Source: Mesostigma viride
Taxonomy: Eukaryota > Streptophyta > Mesostigmatophyceae > Mesostigmatales > Mesostigmataceae
DNA length: 24,900 nucleotides
Reading direction: 5' to 3'
NCBI GenBank assembly: GCA_009746045.1
Contig: RPFO01000656.1
Coordinates: forward strand, 1 to 24,900
Both the position numbers and the translations under genes were made by a program. This document shows positions 1 through 8,390 of this stretch, in pieces. How positions within the stretch are numbered: the stretch's first letter is position 1; each line of letters starts with the position of its first letter. The notes below the pieces were generated by a model. That model saw only the letters and a list, made by a program, of their open reading frames with translations. It had not been told where the DNA came from and did no database searches.

Positions 1-1
1 G

Positions 2-484
2 CTGGGCTTGCAGACTCTCTTACCAGGCTTTGGGGTGTACAAGGCAGTGCAGGCTGATATTCAGTTTGAGTTCCTACTGTCACAGCAGGAGCAGCTGCCA
101 TGCAAGCTGTTGGTCACACCCAGGGAGAGCCATGGACAGCAAGGTGCTGTGGAGAGATCTGGCATCAGGGAGGTCAAGACCGTAGTGCTGGCAGAACCTA
201 TTATGGTGCCACTGGTAGCATCTGCTTTGGAGAGGGCAGTGTGGACGAGGCAGGTGGAAGAACAGCTGAACCTCAGAATAAACTACTATTATGACGGGGT
301 GGCTGTCAATCATGTAGCACTGCAGTTTGGGATGCTAGCCCAGGAAGTGGTCCAGGCTTGCTTGAGGAAAGCAGACATGGTGTTTGCTCAGTTGAGACGT
401 AAGGACAGGGGCTGGAATGTGCTGAGGCCTCAGGTGGGGCTGAAGGTCAGAATGTGGAAGGAGCCATCAATGCAGGGCAAGAGG
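2..484 (+). pseudogene. Copia-type integrase, C-terminal fragment (copia A), interrupted
   Basis: Open frame from the window edge, with no real start codon seen. It aligns along its length with the integrase C-terminal half at 4088-4807. The second catalytic Asp is in the context QADIQFEF (about residue 17 of the fragment) and the catalytic Glu in GAVERSGIREVK, as in the D...NGVVER core of Ty1/copia integrases. The C-terminal motif WKEPSMQGKR matches WKEPKLAGKR in copia B. The frame stops at 490 only because an LTR begins at 485. The same frame and the homologous residues (GKWQNGVVTCVEDA against GSWHPGVVTRVELA) resume at 13328. This is therefore the oldest retroelement copy here, of the same broad family as copia B but clearly diverged. 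It cannot make a functional integrase. Confidence 0.85.
480..484. repeat. Target-site duplication AGAGG, left copy
   Basis: Five bases AGAGG directly precede the LTR start at 485. The same five bases directly follow the other LTR at 13328-13332. A 5-bp duplication is the usual size for LTR-retrotransposon integrases. Confidence 0.85.
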
Positions 485-1112
485 AGTTAACGAAACTGTG
501 GCTGAACTGTGGTTCAGCCTGCACTGATTAATATCTACAGAGGAAGTAGTTATATTAATCAATAGGTTTACGTTGCTGGTTATGGCTACCAGCACAGAAC
601 ACACGAGGCACGTGAGAACCGTCGCCGAAGGTGCGAGGACACAGGTGCAGGGAAAGTGGTGCTACCAAGTGGCAGCGTCCTGCTCGTTATATACTAATTG
701 TGACGCAGTCACATCCAGATGACTGATAGGACAGATCATCTCACAATATTGCTGTCCTTCACTCTGGACCAGCAGATCTCGACTCGTTATCCATAAATAG
801 TCACATCAGTGTCCTGTCGCACAAGTCCTGTCACTATTTGTTACGTCTAATCAATAGCATTGAATAGACCGCAGTGTCGGAGACTAAATGTCCTATCGTA
901 CACTGTGACAAGACGTCGTATGCCACGCGTCACTTGAAGAACCACCGTAGAATCACCGAATCCAAGTAGAATGTAGTAGAACAGTATCTTGCTCATATCT
1001 CGAGCAATACTCATCAGAATGAACCCGTTTCTGGATTGTAGTAACCGGAAGTAGAATCTCTACAAGCCAAGTAGCTTAGTAGAATAATATTGCTTGCCAG
1101 GCAATATTAACT
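485..1112 (-). repeat. 3' LTR of copia B
   Basis: 628 bp, read base by base as identical to 12700-13327 at a constant offset of 12215. In element orientation it begins AGTTAATATTG and ends TTCGTTAACT, a short terminal inverted repeat AGTTAA/TTAACT in place of the usual TG...CA. It is the 3' LTR because the polypurine tract lies beside it at 1113-1132. A TATA-like TATATAAC lies at 687-694 on the minus strand, with the palindrome TGTGACGCAGTCACA at 699-713 just upstream of it. Confidence 0.93.
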
Positions 1113-1186
1113 CCAGCCCTTTCTTCTCTTTTAGAGCTTGGACGTAACAGCCATATTAACTCCAGCCCTTTCTTTCTTTTAGAGCT
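1104..1186. repeat. 49-bp-period duplication of the LTR edge and polypurine tract
   Basis: The stretch starting ATATTAACTCCAGCCCTTTC at 1104 recurs at 1153 with period 49 and only small changes in the pyrimidine run. The second copy therefore contains a second purine tract (minus strand) and a second copy of the first nine LTR bases. It looks like a relic of slippage or of an earlier LTR boundary. Confidence 0.75.
1113..1132 (-). other. Polypurine tract of copia B
   Basis: On the minus strand this reads AAAAGAGAAGAAAGGGCTGG, immediately before the 3' LTR start AGTTAATATTG. A purine run in this position primes plus-strand DNA synthesis in LTR elements. Its place fixes the orientation of the element. 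Confidence 0.8.
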
Positions 1187-1887
1187 GTTAGGCTTGGCAA
1201 CACATATATAGAAACAACATGCATAGCACTTGACATCCCTCCCAGCTCTCTGTAGTCTCTGCTCGGGATTAATCAAGCACCAGATCACAACACATCTCAG
1301 CCATGACGAATTACAATGAATTCCCTATCCACTGGAAGTAGAAAGCCAAGTGTTTGGAGTAGCAGCTTGTGGCTAACCAGAATAATGACCAAAATGGAAT
1401 CACCACCATAATGGCTCCTGATTGGAACCCCACAAGTTACCCACAAGACCTTATCAGGTAGACATTGATAGTTATCAGAACTGGCGCCCACCATGGACTG
1501 AGAAATAGCACATCACAAAATATATTAAGCACATGACAAACTACCTTCCTCTGTCTGGGACAAAACTAGGGGGACCTGTCGCCACCTCACCAGCAAGGTT
1601 GATGGGTCAGCCAATCCGGGAAAATCCGCCTAAGCAGCCCCAGGGAATCGAACCCTGCCCTATAAAATCCCTTTGGTTGAGACAAACCTCAAACTGAGGA
1701 CAAACCCCCAACCAACATCATGCTCCATGACTGAGCATTACATAGAATACAGTATTATACACATATGTACACAGAGCATTACTGCCCTCAGAGCATCACA
1801 GCTCTCAGCATAACAGAGCCCAGCTCAATGTTAGCTCTTCTCACCCAACAGCCACCAAACTCAAAGCTCCAACTGGAATTGCTCAAC
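1187..1887 (-). other. Long 3' untranslated region of copia B
   Basis: About 700 bases between the pol stop codon (TGA at 1890-1888) and the duplicated polypurine tract. Short ORFs here (1494-1297) have no recognisable domain. It contains short repeats of a TGCTCTG word at about 1760-1850, and at 1641-1657 (minus) a perfect five-pair stem with the loop TTCGATT that looks like a tRNA T-arm. No matching acceptor or D-arm was found, so it is not called a tRNA. Confidence 0.5.
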
Positions 1888-4116
1888 TCACACAGAGGAG
1901 CTCATCAGCTTGTAAAGAAGCTTATATTGCTCAGCAGACTTGTGAGGCAACTTGGTCAAGGCATCAGCAGGATTCTCAGAACCTGGAAGATGTTGAATAT
2001 CCACCAGACCTGCCAACTCCTTCAACAGGAGATAATCCAGATCTCTGCTTCTGGCCAACTGCTTGTGCACAAACTGGACCATGCCCATGTTATCTGAAAG
2101 GATCAAGGTCTCCAGCTGAAGAGTATGAGGAGTAACTGAAGCCATAGCTAGCAACAGCTCCTTGATGTACAAACTGGACTGAATCCCTTCACAAATGGCT
2201 CTGCACTCAGAGACATCTGAACTCACAGCAACCCTTCTTTGAAGACGACTGTACCAGGCCACAAGACTAGGCCTATGTTGCTGAAGCACAAACAAGCCAG
2301 CTGATCTGCCTCTGACCTTAGAAACTTGCCTGCTATCCATGGAGCTATCAACATAGATATCCAAGGAAAATGGCAAAGACAAATCAATCCCAGCTAAAGT
2401 AATACCAGGAGACTTGTTAACATGTGCAATAATCTGGGAAGGCTCCTCCAGGATTAGCACATCATCAGGGGATCTGCTATGGACCATCATGTCAGGCCCA
2501 CAAATGCTGCCATACCAGGCCAACTTGCCTTTCAGCTCAGGTGCAATGGATGACGTCATGACCTCTGGAACAGATTGAAGAATGGTACTCTTGTAGTCAT
2601 TGCCCGCCTGCAGCTTAATCAGCCACTGACTCCCCTCCTGAACCAATGTAGCCTGCATTCCACAGAACGTGACAGCCTCTCCAGGCTTCTGCCACAATTC
2701 TTTTCCCAAAGGAAATGCATCATTGATGATGGGCACAAACTGACTCAACCACTTAGTGGGAGCAATCAAGTGCAAGTCATCACCATGCAGGCTAGCATAC
2801 ACAGGTAAATCATGCCACCTACCCAGCAATAAACATGGGTCCACAGATGACACCTTCAACCCACAGTGCTTAGTCAAGAAGTCTTCCAAGGTGAGCCTCC
2901 AAATGATGGGACTGGACCTGAGACCTTCTAGACCCTTCAGAATCAGCAGGTAGCTAGACTGGAGCTCTGCCTGCCAGGCTACAGGAACTGGCACATGAAA
3001 TGGAGTTTCACAATGCCACACCTGCTGAGCCACACTGGGATCACCCTTCAGAAATGCTCTCTTGAAATCTAGCAGAACTGAAGACATATCAGCACCCTGG
3101 TTCAGCATACCGACATACAGGCACAATAAAATACGCCATGTATCATGTAGCATCCCAGGTGTATACAACTCCTCGCCCAGAAGATCCCCAGTACCACGGT
3201 ATTCATTAAGAACTGGACGCACATGGGGAACAGACACCCCCTCCACCTCCTTCCGCTTGATGACGAATCTGAGCTTCAACCGTGTACTGTATGGAGGAAC
3301 TTCATTCACAGGCTGACAGCAGTCAAACTGCAACCACTCCTCTAGGGCCTTGGCAAATGCTAGCCTCCAGGCCTCAAACATCAGAGGAGAACTCATTTCC
3401 TGGACAAGCTGATCATAGCTAAGAGGAGAATGAGCAGCCAGTGATCTCTTAGTAATACCAATACTGCTAGGATGGAGAGCAGCTGGCATCACAAGACTGG
3501 AAGCCACAGGAATCTGATCCTCAGGCCACTGCACATTCCTGATCGCTTTCACAGAGAAAAAATTAAGATTCAGGGCCCTGAAGTTAGTCAGTGGAATGCT
3601 ACCCCAACCCTTACGAATAAGGCTATGAGATACAACCACAACTCCAGGGGTGCAAAGAAAATTCTGACCCAAAATGATAGGGCCATCATAATCTTCTAGC
3701 ACTAGGAAGGAAACATCTACACCCATAAATGGCAAGATGATTTCTCCTACCACTTTCATATGAACCCTGCCACTAAAGTCAGACACCCAGGAACAGCTAG
3801 ACTCGCCAATCTGCCGCTGCCCTGTATGCTGAGACCCCATGATTGAGACCTCTGCATTGGTATCTACTTCTAGTGCAGTGCACTCGGACTCCCCCAACTG
3901 GCTGAGCTTGGACACCCGAGGCTTTTGCTTGGCTTTTTGCATAGCCAGCACCACATCTTTCAGGCCCACACCTCTATGCTTAGTGAGGCTAGAGGGGACC
4001 ACATCTGCCTGCTCTAAATCTGGAAAGTTAACCGGTCCAGGGGTCTGGCCAGGACTTACCCGGGGATTACTTCCAGCCGGAACGTGATCATTGATCAGGG
4101 ATGACGTCATGACCAA
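1888..4116 (-). CDS. Copia B pol part 2: retropepsin-like domain, reverse transcriptase, RNase H
   Basis: 742 codons. Residues about 78-165 look like a retropepsin: EVDTNAEVSIM holds the catalytic Asp (85) with DTNA in place of the usual DSGA/DTGA, and GPIILGQNFL is the C-terminal hydrophobic motif. The RT spans about 250-565: LLDFKRAFLKGD carries the first catalytic Asp (350) and ASLHGDDLHL the DD pair (446-447), where most copia RTs have YVDD. RNase H spans about 580-722, with YVDSS (Asp590), VSSDVSECRA (Glu637), LSDNMG (Asp675) and ENPADALTK. The frame is shifted by one base from integrase and overlaps it (4116-4088). A TGA precedes it at about 4131-4129, so it needs a frameshift or re-initiation, for example at the ATG at 4110. 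It ends at TGA 1890-1888. It would copy the element RNA into DNA inside particles. A protease between integrase and RT is not the normal Ty1/copia order. Confidence 0.88.
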   Translation of the reverse strand: MVMTSSLINDHVPAGSNPRVSPGQTPGPVNFPDLEQADVVPSSLTKHRGVGLKDVVLAMQKAKQKPRVSKLSQLGESECTALEVDTNAEVSIMGSQHTGQRQIGESSCSWVSDFSGRVHMKVVGEIILPFMGVDVSFLVLEDYDGPIILGQNFLCTPGVVVVSHSLIRKGWGSIPLTNFRALNLNFFSVKAIRNVQWPEDQIPVASSLVMPAALHPSSIGITKRSLAAHSPLSYDQLVQEMSSPLMFEAWRLAFAKALEEWLQFDCCQPVNEVPPYSTRLKLRFVIKRKEVEGVSVPHVRPVLNEYRGTGDLLGEELYTPGMLHDTWRILLCLYVGMLNQGADMSSVLLDFKRAFLKGDPSVAQQVWHCETPFHVPVPVAWQAELQSSYLLILKGLEGLRSSPIIWRLTLEDFLTKHCGLKVSSVDPCLLLGRWHDLPVYASLHGDDLHLIAPTKWLSQFVPIINDAFPLGKELWQKPGEAVTFCGMQATLVQEGSQWLIKLQAGNDYKSTILQSVPEVMTSSIAPELKGKLAWYGSICGPDMMVHSRSPDDVLILEEPSQIIAHVNKSPGITLAGIDLSLPFSLDIYVDSSMDSRQVSKVRGRSAGLFVLQQHRPSLVAWYSRLQRRVAVSSDVSECRAICEGIQSSLYIKELLLAMASVTPHTLQLETLILSDNMGMVQFVHKQLARSRDLDYLLLKELAGLVDIQHLPGSENPADALTKLPHKSAEQYKLLYKLMSSSV

Positions 4117-4807
4117 CTGGCAAGGTTGTCACATCAGGAGTTACTGCCTCTGCTTCAGCACCCCTTAGACGTACATATGACCACGACAGACGGTGCACAT
4201 TCTGGGGAGGATCCTCCATCTTCACCCAGCACTTGTGCCCAGCTAGTTCCACCCTGGTCACTACTCCAGGGTGCCAGCTACCACGCTTGCCTGCAAGCTT
4301 GGGCTCTTTCCACACAATTACCCTCTGGCCAACAACAGGTTTCAGAACACTCCAGCCCTTGTCTTTCTGCCTCAACTTGGCAAACTTGAACATAAGGCTA
4401 TCTTTCCAGGCTTGCTCAACCTCAGTAGGGAGCTCCCGAAGATGCAATGATAATGGAGTCACAGGGACCTCTCCAACATACATGGATGCCCTGACATTCA
4501 ATCTGTCTTCAACTGACCTTAACCAGGCCGTCTTGATAATAGCTGGAACCAATCTTGGAATCTTCTTCTCCGTCAGCAGAATAGTCTTGATCTCTCTGAT
4601 TGTCCTCTCCACCACGCCTTGACTGCCATGGGACTCCCTGTGTACAACAAATAACTCAGGGAGGTCTTCATGCCCCATGCAGCACTCAAATTCTAAATCA
4701 CACTGCAGCTGGATCACTGGTTTCATTCTGGATCTGATAGCCTGGAGCCCAGCCACCAAACATGGCTTAGATTTATCTTGCAACAGCTCCAGCACCTTGT
4801 ACAGGTA
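4088..4807 (-). CDS. Copia B integrase, C-terminal half
   Basis: The integrase frame continues from the TIR boundary at 4807. QLQCDLEFE carries the second catalytic Asp, SQGVVERTIREIK the catalytic Glu, and a C-terminal region with KGWSVLKPVVGQRVIVWKEP follows. It ends VIPDQ then TGA at 4090-4088, overlapping the next ORF by about 29 bases in another frame. The N-terminal half, with the zinc-binding region and first catalytic Asp, is at 10847-10151 on the other side of the TIR element, so this gene is disrupted. Counting the GTAC target bases once, the two halves rejoin one base out of frame, so either a base was lost or the gene was already shifted. Any start codon before 4807 would lie inside the inserted element and is not real. 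Confidence 0.85.
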   Translation of the reverse strand, partial: YLYKVLELLQDKSKPCLVAGLQAIRSRMKPVIQLQCDLEFECCMGHEDLPELFVVHRESHGSQGVVERTIREIKTILLTEKKIPRLVPAIIKTAWLRSVEDRLNVRASMYVGEVPVTPLSLHLRELPTEVEQAWKDSLMFKFAKLRQKDKGWSVLKPVVGQRVIVWKEPKLAGKRGSWHPGVVTRVELAGHKCWVKMEDPPQNVHRLSWSYVRLRGAEAEAVTPDVTTLPVGHDVIPDQ

Positions 4808-4839
4808 CCAACCCGCGGTAACGCAACTAGTTACGCAAC
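4808..4839 (+). repeat. Left terminal inverted repeat
   Basis: 32 bp, the exact reverse complement of 10119-10150. It contains two near-copies of one word, GTAACGCAAC and GTTACGCAAC, 11 bases apart. Confidence 0.93.
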
Positions 4840-5296
4840 TAATCAAAAAAAATTAAATGACGTATTTATATGAAGGAAGTGTAGGGCTACCCAACGCCAC
4901 CTTCCGTTGCGTAAAAGCTTATGTCTACAGAAAGATACGGGGTCAGGAAGAATCGCCATAGCCAGTTCCGCAAAAGGCACTCACCGATTTTGCGGTTCCG
5001 CAACGAGGGAGAAACGCAACAAACATGGGGTACCCTCGATGTAGGGGCCAATAATGAACTGACGCGTTGCGGTTAAAAAGGATGCGGCGGAAGTCAGAAG
5101 TCTGAAATTGATCGATCCTCAGTTATTACGTCTGGCTTCCTCGTATTTACGAAAGGTGCGTAAGGGCTGCCACCGGTACGTACAGTACGTAGTACCAGGT
5201 CCGCCATGGCATATCGACGTGTTAAAATTTGGCATACACGCCAAAATTAATTTTGCCCGACAGGCTCATGAAATATAATGTGTTCGCTTGGACTGT
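4840..5296. other. Left subterminal region of the TIR element
   Basis: No ORF of note. It holds further ACGCAAC-type words at about 4906-4912 (inverted), 5014-5020 and 5066-5072 (inverted variant), and an 8-bp stem CCGCAAAA (4968-4975) / TTTTGCGG (4988-4995). The 13-mer ACGCAACAAACAT at 5014-5026 recurs at 10078-10090 near the other end. Confidence 0.55.
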
Positions 5297-5614
5297 TTAT
5301 ATGTACTGAAAGCATAGCATCATTGACGATGGCTTGTGCGAAATCCTCACATTAATATGTAAAGTACTAATCGTGGATCGGACGTGCATAACGTCGCTCC
5401 ACACGTAAGCCAGCCATAATTTCAATGCACAAGGATACACATTTCCATCACCATTCATCTTCATCATCCTGAACGACTCGAAAACGCGGAAAAGATAACG
5501 GCAGGCTCGAGCTACCATGGTCCGGATTCTCCCGATTTCTGGCCTGCGCTGGTTGTCTCTTTGATAACGTGCATGTACCAAAAAATTTGTGGGCGCGGTG
5601 TACGTATTTTTCAC
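5297..5614 (-). pseudogene. Possible coding relic of unknown family inside the TIR element
   Basis: An open frame of 105 codons with no recognised domain. The reason to list it is that its stretch NGDGNVYPCALKLWLAYVWS lies over a DNA segment (5393-5445) that recurs, about 90% identical and inverted, at 24156-24207. The second copy has an in-frame TAG and a one-base deletion. Two diverged copies suggest an older repeat or a decayed gene, perhaps the lost transposase, but no catalytic motif supports that. A spurious ORF is equally possible. Confidence 0.3.
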
Positions 5615-5685
5615 ACTTGATCATCGTGAACCGGCGTGTACCCTCGTCCGGCGCACGCATTACATACTACATACACGTGTACGTA

Positions 5686-5768
5686 CGACAGGACAACAGC
5701 TATCTATCAATGATGATAGATAGCTGTTTGTCCTGTCGGTCATTGATAGATAGCTGTTGTCCTGTCGG
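5686..5768. repeat. Hairpin with a third, direct arm
   Basis: CGACAGGACAACAGCTATCT at 5686 pairs with the reverse complement ending at 5738 (about 24 bp with one bulged T, loop ATGA). The right arm is then repeated directly at 5739-5768. Confidence 0.85.
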
Positions 5769-5895
5769 AGTCTCGGAGATAGTACAACAATTACAATACA
5801 TCATCACTTGATCTTAGCTTGCAATTTATAAACATTAAATCATCATTTTTAAAAGGAACAAATATAATTGATCATCCACAAGTCCGCCTGTAAGT

Positions 5896-5948
5896 GGGTG
5901 CACACGGGTGTACACTACGGGTGTACACAGGTGTACACGCCGGGTGTA
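5896..5948. repeat. Short tandem array of GGGTGTACAC
   Basis: About five copies of GGTGTACAC or close variants in 53 bases. The core GTGTACAC is palindromic. No gene is near. Confidence 0.7.
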
Positions 5949-5990
5949 TTATGTAGTAGAAACAGCCCGGTACATGCTCTACTACCAGTC

Positions 5991-6255
5991 TGCCACACGC
6001 TAAGTGTCGTTGGTATGTAGCTAGTGGCGTGACCCACAACGTCGTTGTGGGTCACGCTCCACTTCGGTCTACTGCCACACGCCGTGTCGGCGCTTGGTAT
6101 CTACATCTATGTGGTGGCGTGACCCACAACGTCGTTGTGGGTCACGCTCCACTTCGGTCTATGTACTGCCATGCCACACGCTAAGTGTCGGCGCTTGGTA
6201 TGTAAGCTTATCTTACTGTATTTAGTCATTTTAGTGGCGTGATCCACAACGAAGC
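5991..6255. repeat. 90-bp tandem repeat containing a 31-bp perfect hairpin
   Basis: Two full units and a partial third. Each full unit contains GCGTGACCCACAACG, one T, then its reverse complement (6027-6057 and 6117-6147). A decayed half is at 6234-6255. A second motif, CACACGC(TAA)GTGTCG followed by TTGG, alternates with it three times. The arms are identical in both units. Confidence 0.85.
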
Positions 6256-6324
6256 CGATACATGTGTACCCTCATCTGACACTTATGTACTAATACCGTC
6301 TCTGACACATATGTAAGTACTAAT

Positions 6325-6780
6325 AATGCCGTCTCCCAAGGTACGCAATCTACCGACTTGCGTGCTCAAGGGGCCGGTTTTCCCCCGGGTGCGCACTTCT
6401 CAGAATCGCACGACCACACCGCGCGCAACCTGGAGTGTGCGTTTGAAAGAAAACAATGCCATTTCCAAAGGTGTAGGTACGCAATCTATCGACTTTACTA
6501 GGGAGTGCGTAACTAGGGAGTGCGCAAGGGGCCGGTTTCCCCCCGGGTGCGCACTTCTCAGAATCGCACAACCACACCGCGCGCAACCTGGAGTGTGCGT
6601 TTGAAAGAAAACAATGCCATTTCCAAAGGTGTAGGTACGCAATCTATCGACTTTACTAGGGAGTGCGTAACTAGGGAGTGCGCAAGGGGCCGGTTTCCCC
6701 CCGGGTGCGCACTTCTCAGAATCGCACGACCACACCGTGCAACCTGAAGTGCGTGAATTGGCACCGTGCGCGTTTCGGAA
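6325..6780. repeat. 158-bp tandem repeat, about 2.9 copies
   Basis: GCGCACTTCTCAGAATCGCA occurs at 6391, 6549 and 6707, exactly 158 bp apart, with nearly identical unit sequence. The first unit is truncated on its left and the last decays after about 6745. Overlapping ORFs on both strands here are by-products of the repeat. Confidence 0.9.
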
Positions 6781-7606
6781 ATGCACGACTTAGCCATGGC
6801 GGCTTTGCACCCGTGCTTGCAATTTACTGTACGTTTGCGGACGAATTTCCCGGCCAAACTCAGGAAATAGAGCTTATACGTCCCAAATATGATTCGGATC
6901 AATTTTTAGCTCGCGGGGATGCGATTTACCACGTGCCGTCAGTGTTCTTGCTGGGAAAAACTGCGATCAGGCAGGTTCGACGGAATTGATTACTACAAGT
7001 GCTTTACGGCGCAACCCGGCGGGTGTCTAGGTTTATTTAATTACTTGTTATCATGCATCGTCGTTGAATATAGGCAGCGGCAGTAAAGATGTGACGATTT
7101 TGACCACCCTGTCACATCACAGCTTGTGTGCCGCAAAGTGCCGCTTTTGCGGGCACTGCCTGGGCCAAGGTAACGTTAGCCATGCAAGGTATGGCTGGTT
7201 TATCGTTCCCCCATGGTTTCCTGACGTTTGTAAATGAATTTAATCTTGTGAGGCGTTGTCACTTTTCAGCCTTGATGATCTTTCTCGACCGTTGCCTGGC
7301 CCTCTCTAAAGCCCTCTTTTTTTACCATGCAAATGCCACACCATGGTGTGGTAGTGCATGTTTCTAACGCTAAATGCGTTGAATAACATTCATAGATGTT
7401 ATTTATTCTTTTGCTACGTTCATATTGCGTGATTGTTTGGCCATGGGCTGCTTCAAGGGTGCTTTCAAGCTTATACGGGTGATAGAAAATCTTGGTGACA
7501 AACCATGGGCATAATGTGCCAGTCAGTATGCTGGCCATGTCATGTCAAAATAAACAGTTTAGCCAGGAGGAGGAGGATTATAAGATGCTGAGCTGGGCTT
7601 ACAACT
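6781..7606. other. Unassigned interior of the TIR element
   Basis: No convincing gene. Visible structures are a stem near 7136-7157 built from AGTGCC...GGCACT, and a perfect 16-bp palindrome CCACACCATGGTGTGG at 7337-7352. At about 7608-7621 there are two TTTAGGG units. Confidence 0.5.
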
Positions 7607-7620
7607 GTTTAGGGTTTAGG

Positions 7621-7806
7621 GTTGTGATGGTTGGATGGTTGGGGGCTGCAGCTAGCGTGCGTGGATAAATAGTGGTTGGATGGTGAGGATTTGCTGCCAT
7701 GTGTGCATGGATGGTGGTGGGATGGTGGGGGGTTGCAGCCATGCATGCGTGGATGGTGGTGGGATGGTGGGGGGGTGCAGCCATGCGTGCATGGATGGTG
7801 GTTGCA
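7621..7806. repeat. Minisatellite, left arm (GGATGGTGG... orientation)
   Basis: Units of about 42 bp containing GGATGGTGGTGGGATGGTGG and a GCAGCCATGC segment, about four copies. It is the reverse complement of the array at 8391-8970. ORFs here are low-complexity artefacts. Confidence 0.85.
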
Positions 7807-7865
7807 ACTGCCCATTGTTCATGATCCAAGAAATTTACGGCTAGACTATGCGAAGTTGAATTGAA

Positions 7866-8299
7866 TTATTTAAATTGAATAGAATTGAATTGAACTGACT
7901 GAATTGAATTGACTTGAATTGAATTGAATTGAATTGAATTGAATTGAATTGAATTGAATTGAATTGAATTGAATTGAATTGAATTGAATTGAATTGAATT
8001 GAATTGAATTGAATTGAATTGAATTGAATTGAATTGAATTGAATTGAATTGAATTGAATTGAATTGAATTGAATTGAATTGAATTGAATTGAATTGAATT
8101 GAATTGAATTGAATTGAATTGAATTGAATTGAATTGAATTGAATTGAATTGAATTGAATTGAATTGATTGAATTGAATTGTCAATTGAACTGTCAATTGA
8201 GTTGTCAATTGAATTGTCAATTGAGTTGTCAATTGAATTGTCAATTGAATTGTCAATTGAATTGTCAATTCAATTGTCAATTGTCAATTGTCAATTGAA
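7866..8299. repeat. (GAATT)n microsatellite and adjoining 12-bp CAATTG array
   Basis: An uninterrupted GAATT run occupies about 7911-8165 (roughly 50 units), with impure units on its left. From 8180 to 8299 it changes to a 12-bp unit GTCAATTGAATT, whose core CAATTG is palindromic, about ten units long. Confidence 0.95.
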
Positions 8300-8390
8300 C
8301 TAAATTTCGTCTCATTTAATCAGTAAGCTTACTTTAATCCATTAATTATAATCCATGACTTAGAAGTATCAAGAAGTCCCTACATCCCCA

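Noticed and set aside
1620-1700. tRNA gene on the minus strand
   Set aside because: Only a perfect T-arm (CAGGG-TTCGATT-CCCTG) is present; no acceptor partner, D-arm or anticodon arm was found at the right distance.
6326-6902. Overlapping ORFs over the 158-bp repeat
   Set aside because: The same peptide repeats with the DNA period on both strands, as expected for a repeat lacking stops.
7605-7622. Plant-type telomere repeat (TTTAGGG)
   Set aside because: Only about two units; too short to be more than chance or a small interstitial remnant.
7870-8280. 136-codon ORF (repeated IQFNS/TIQLT)
   Set aside because: A direct translation of the GAATT and 12-bp arrays; no coding evidence.
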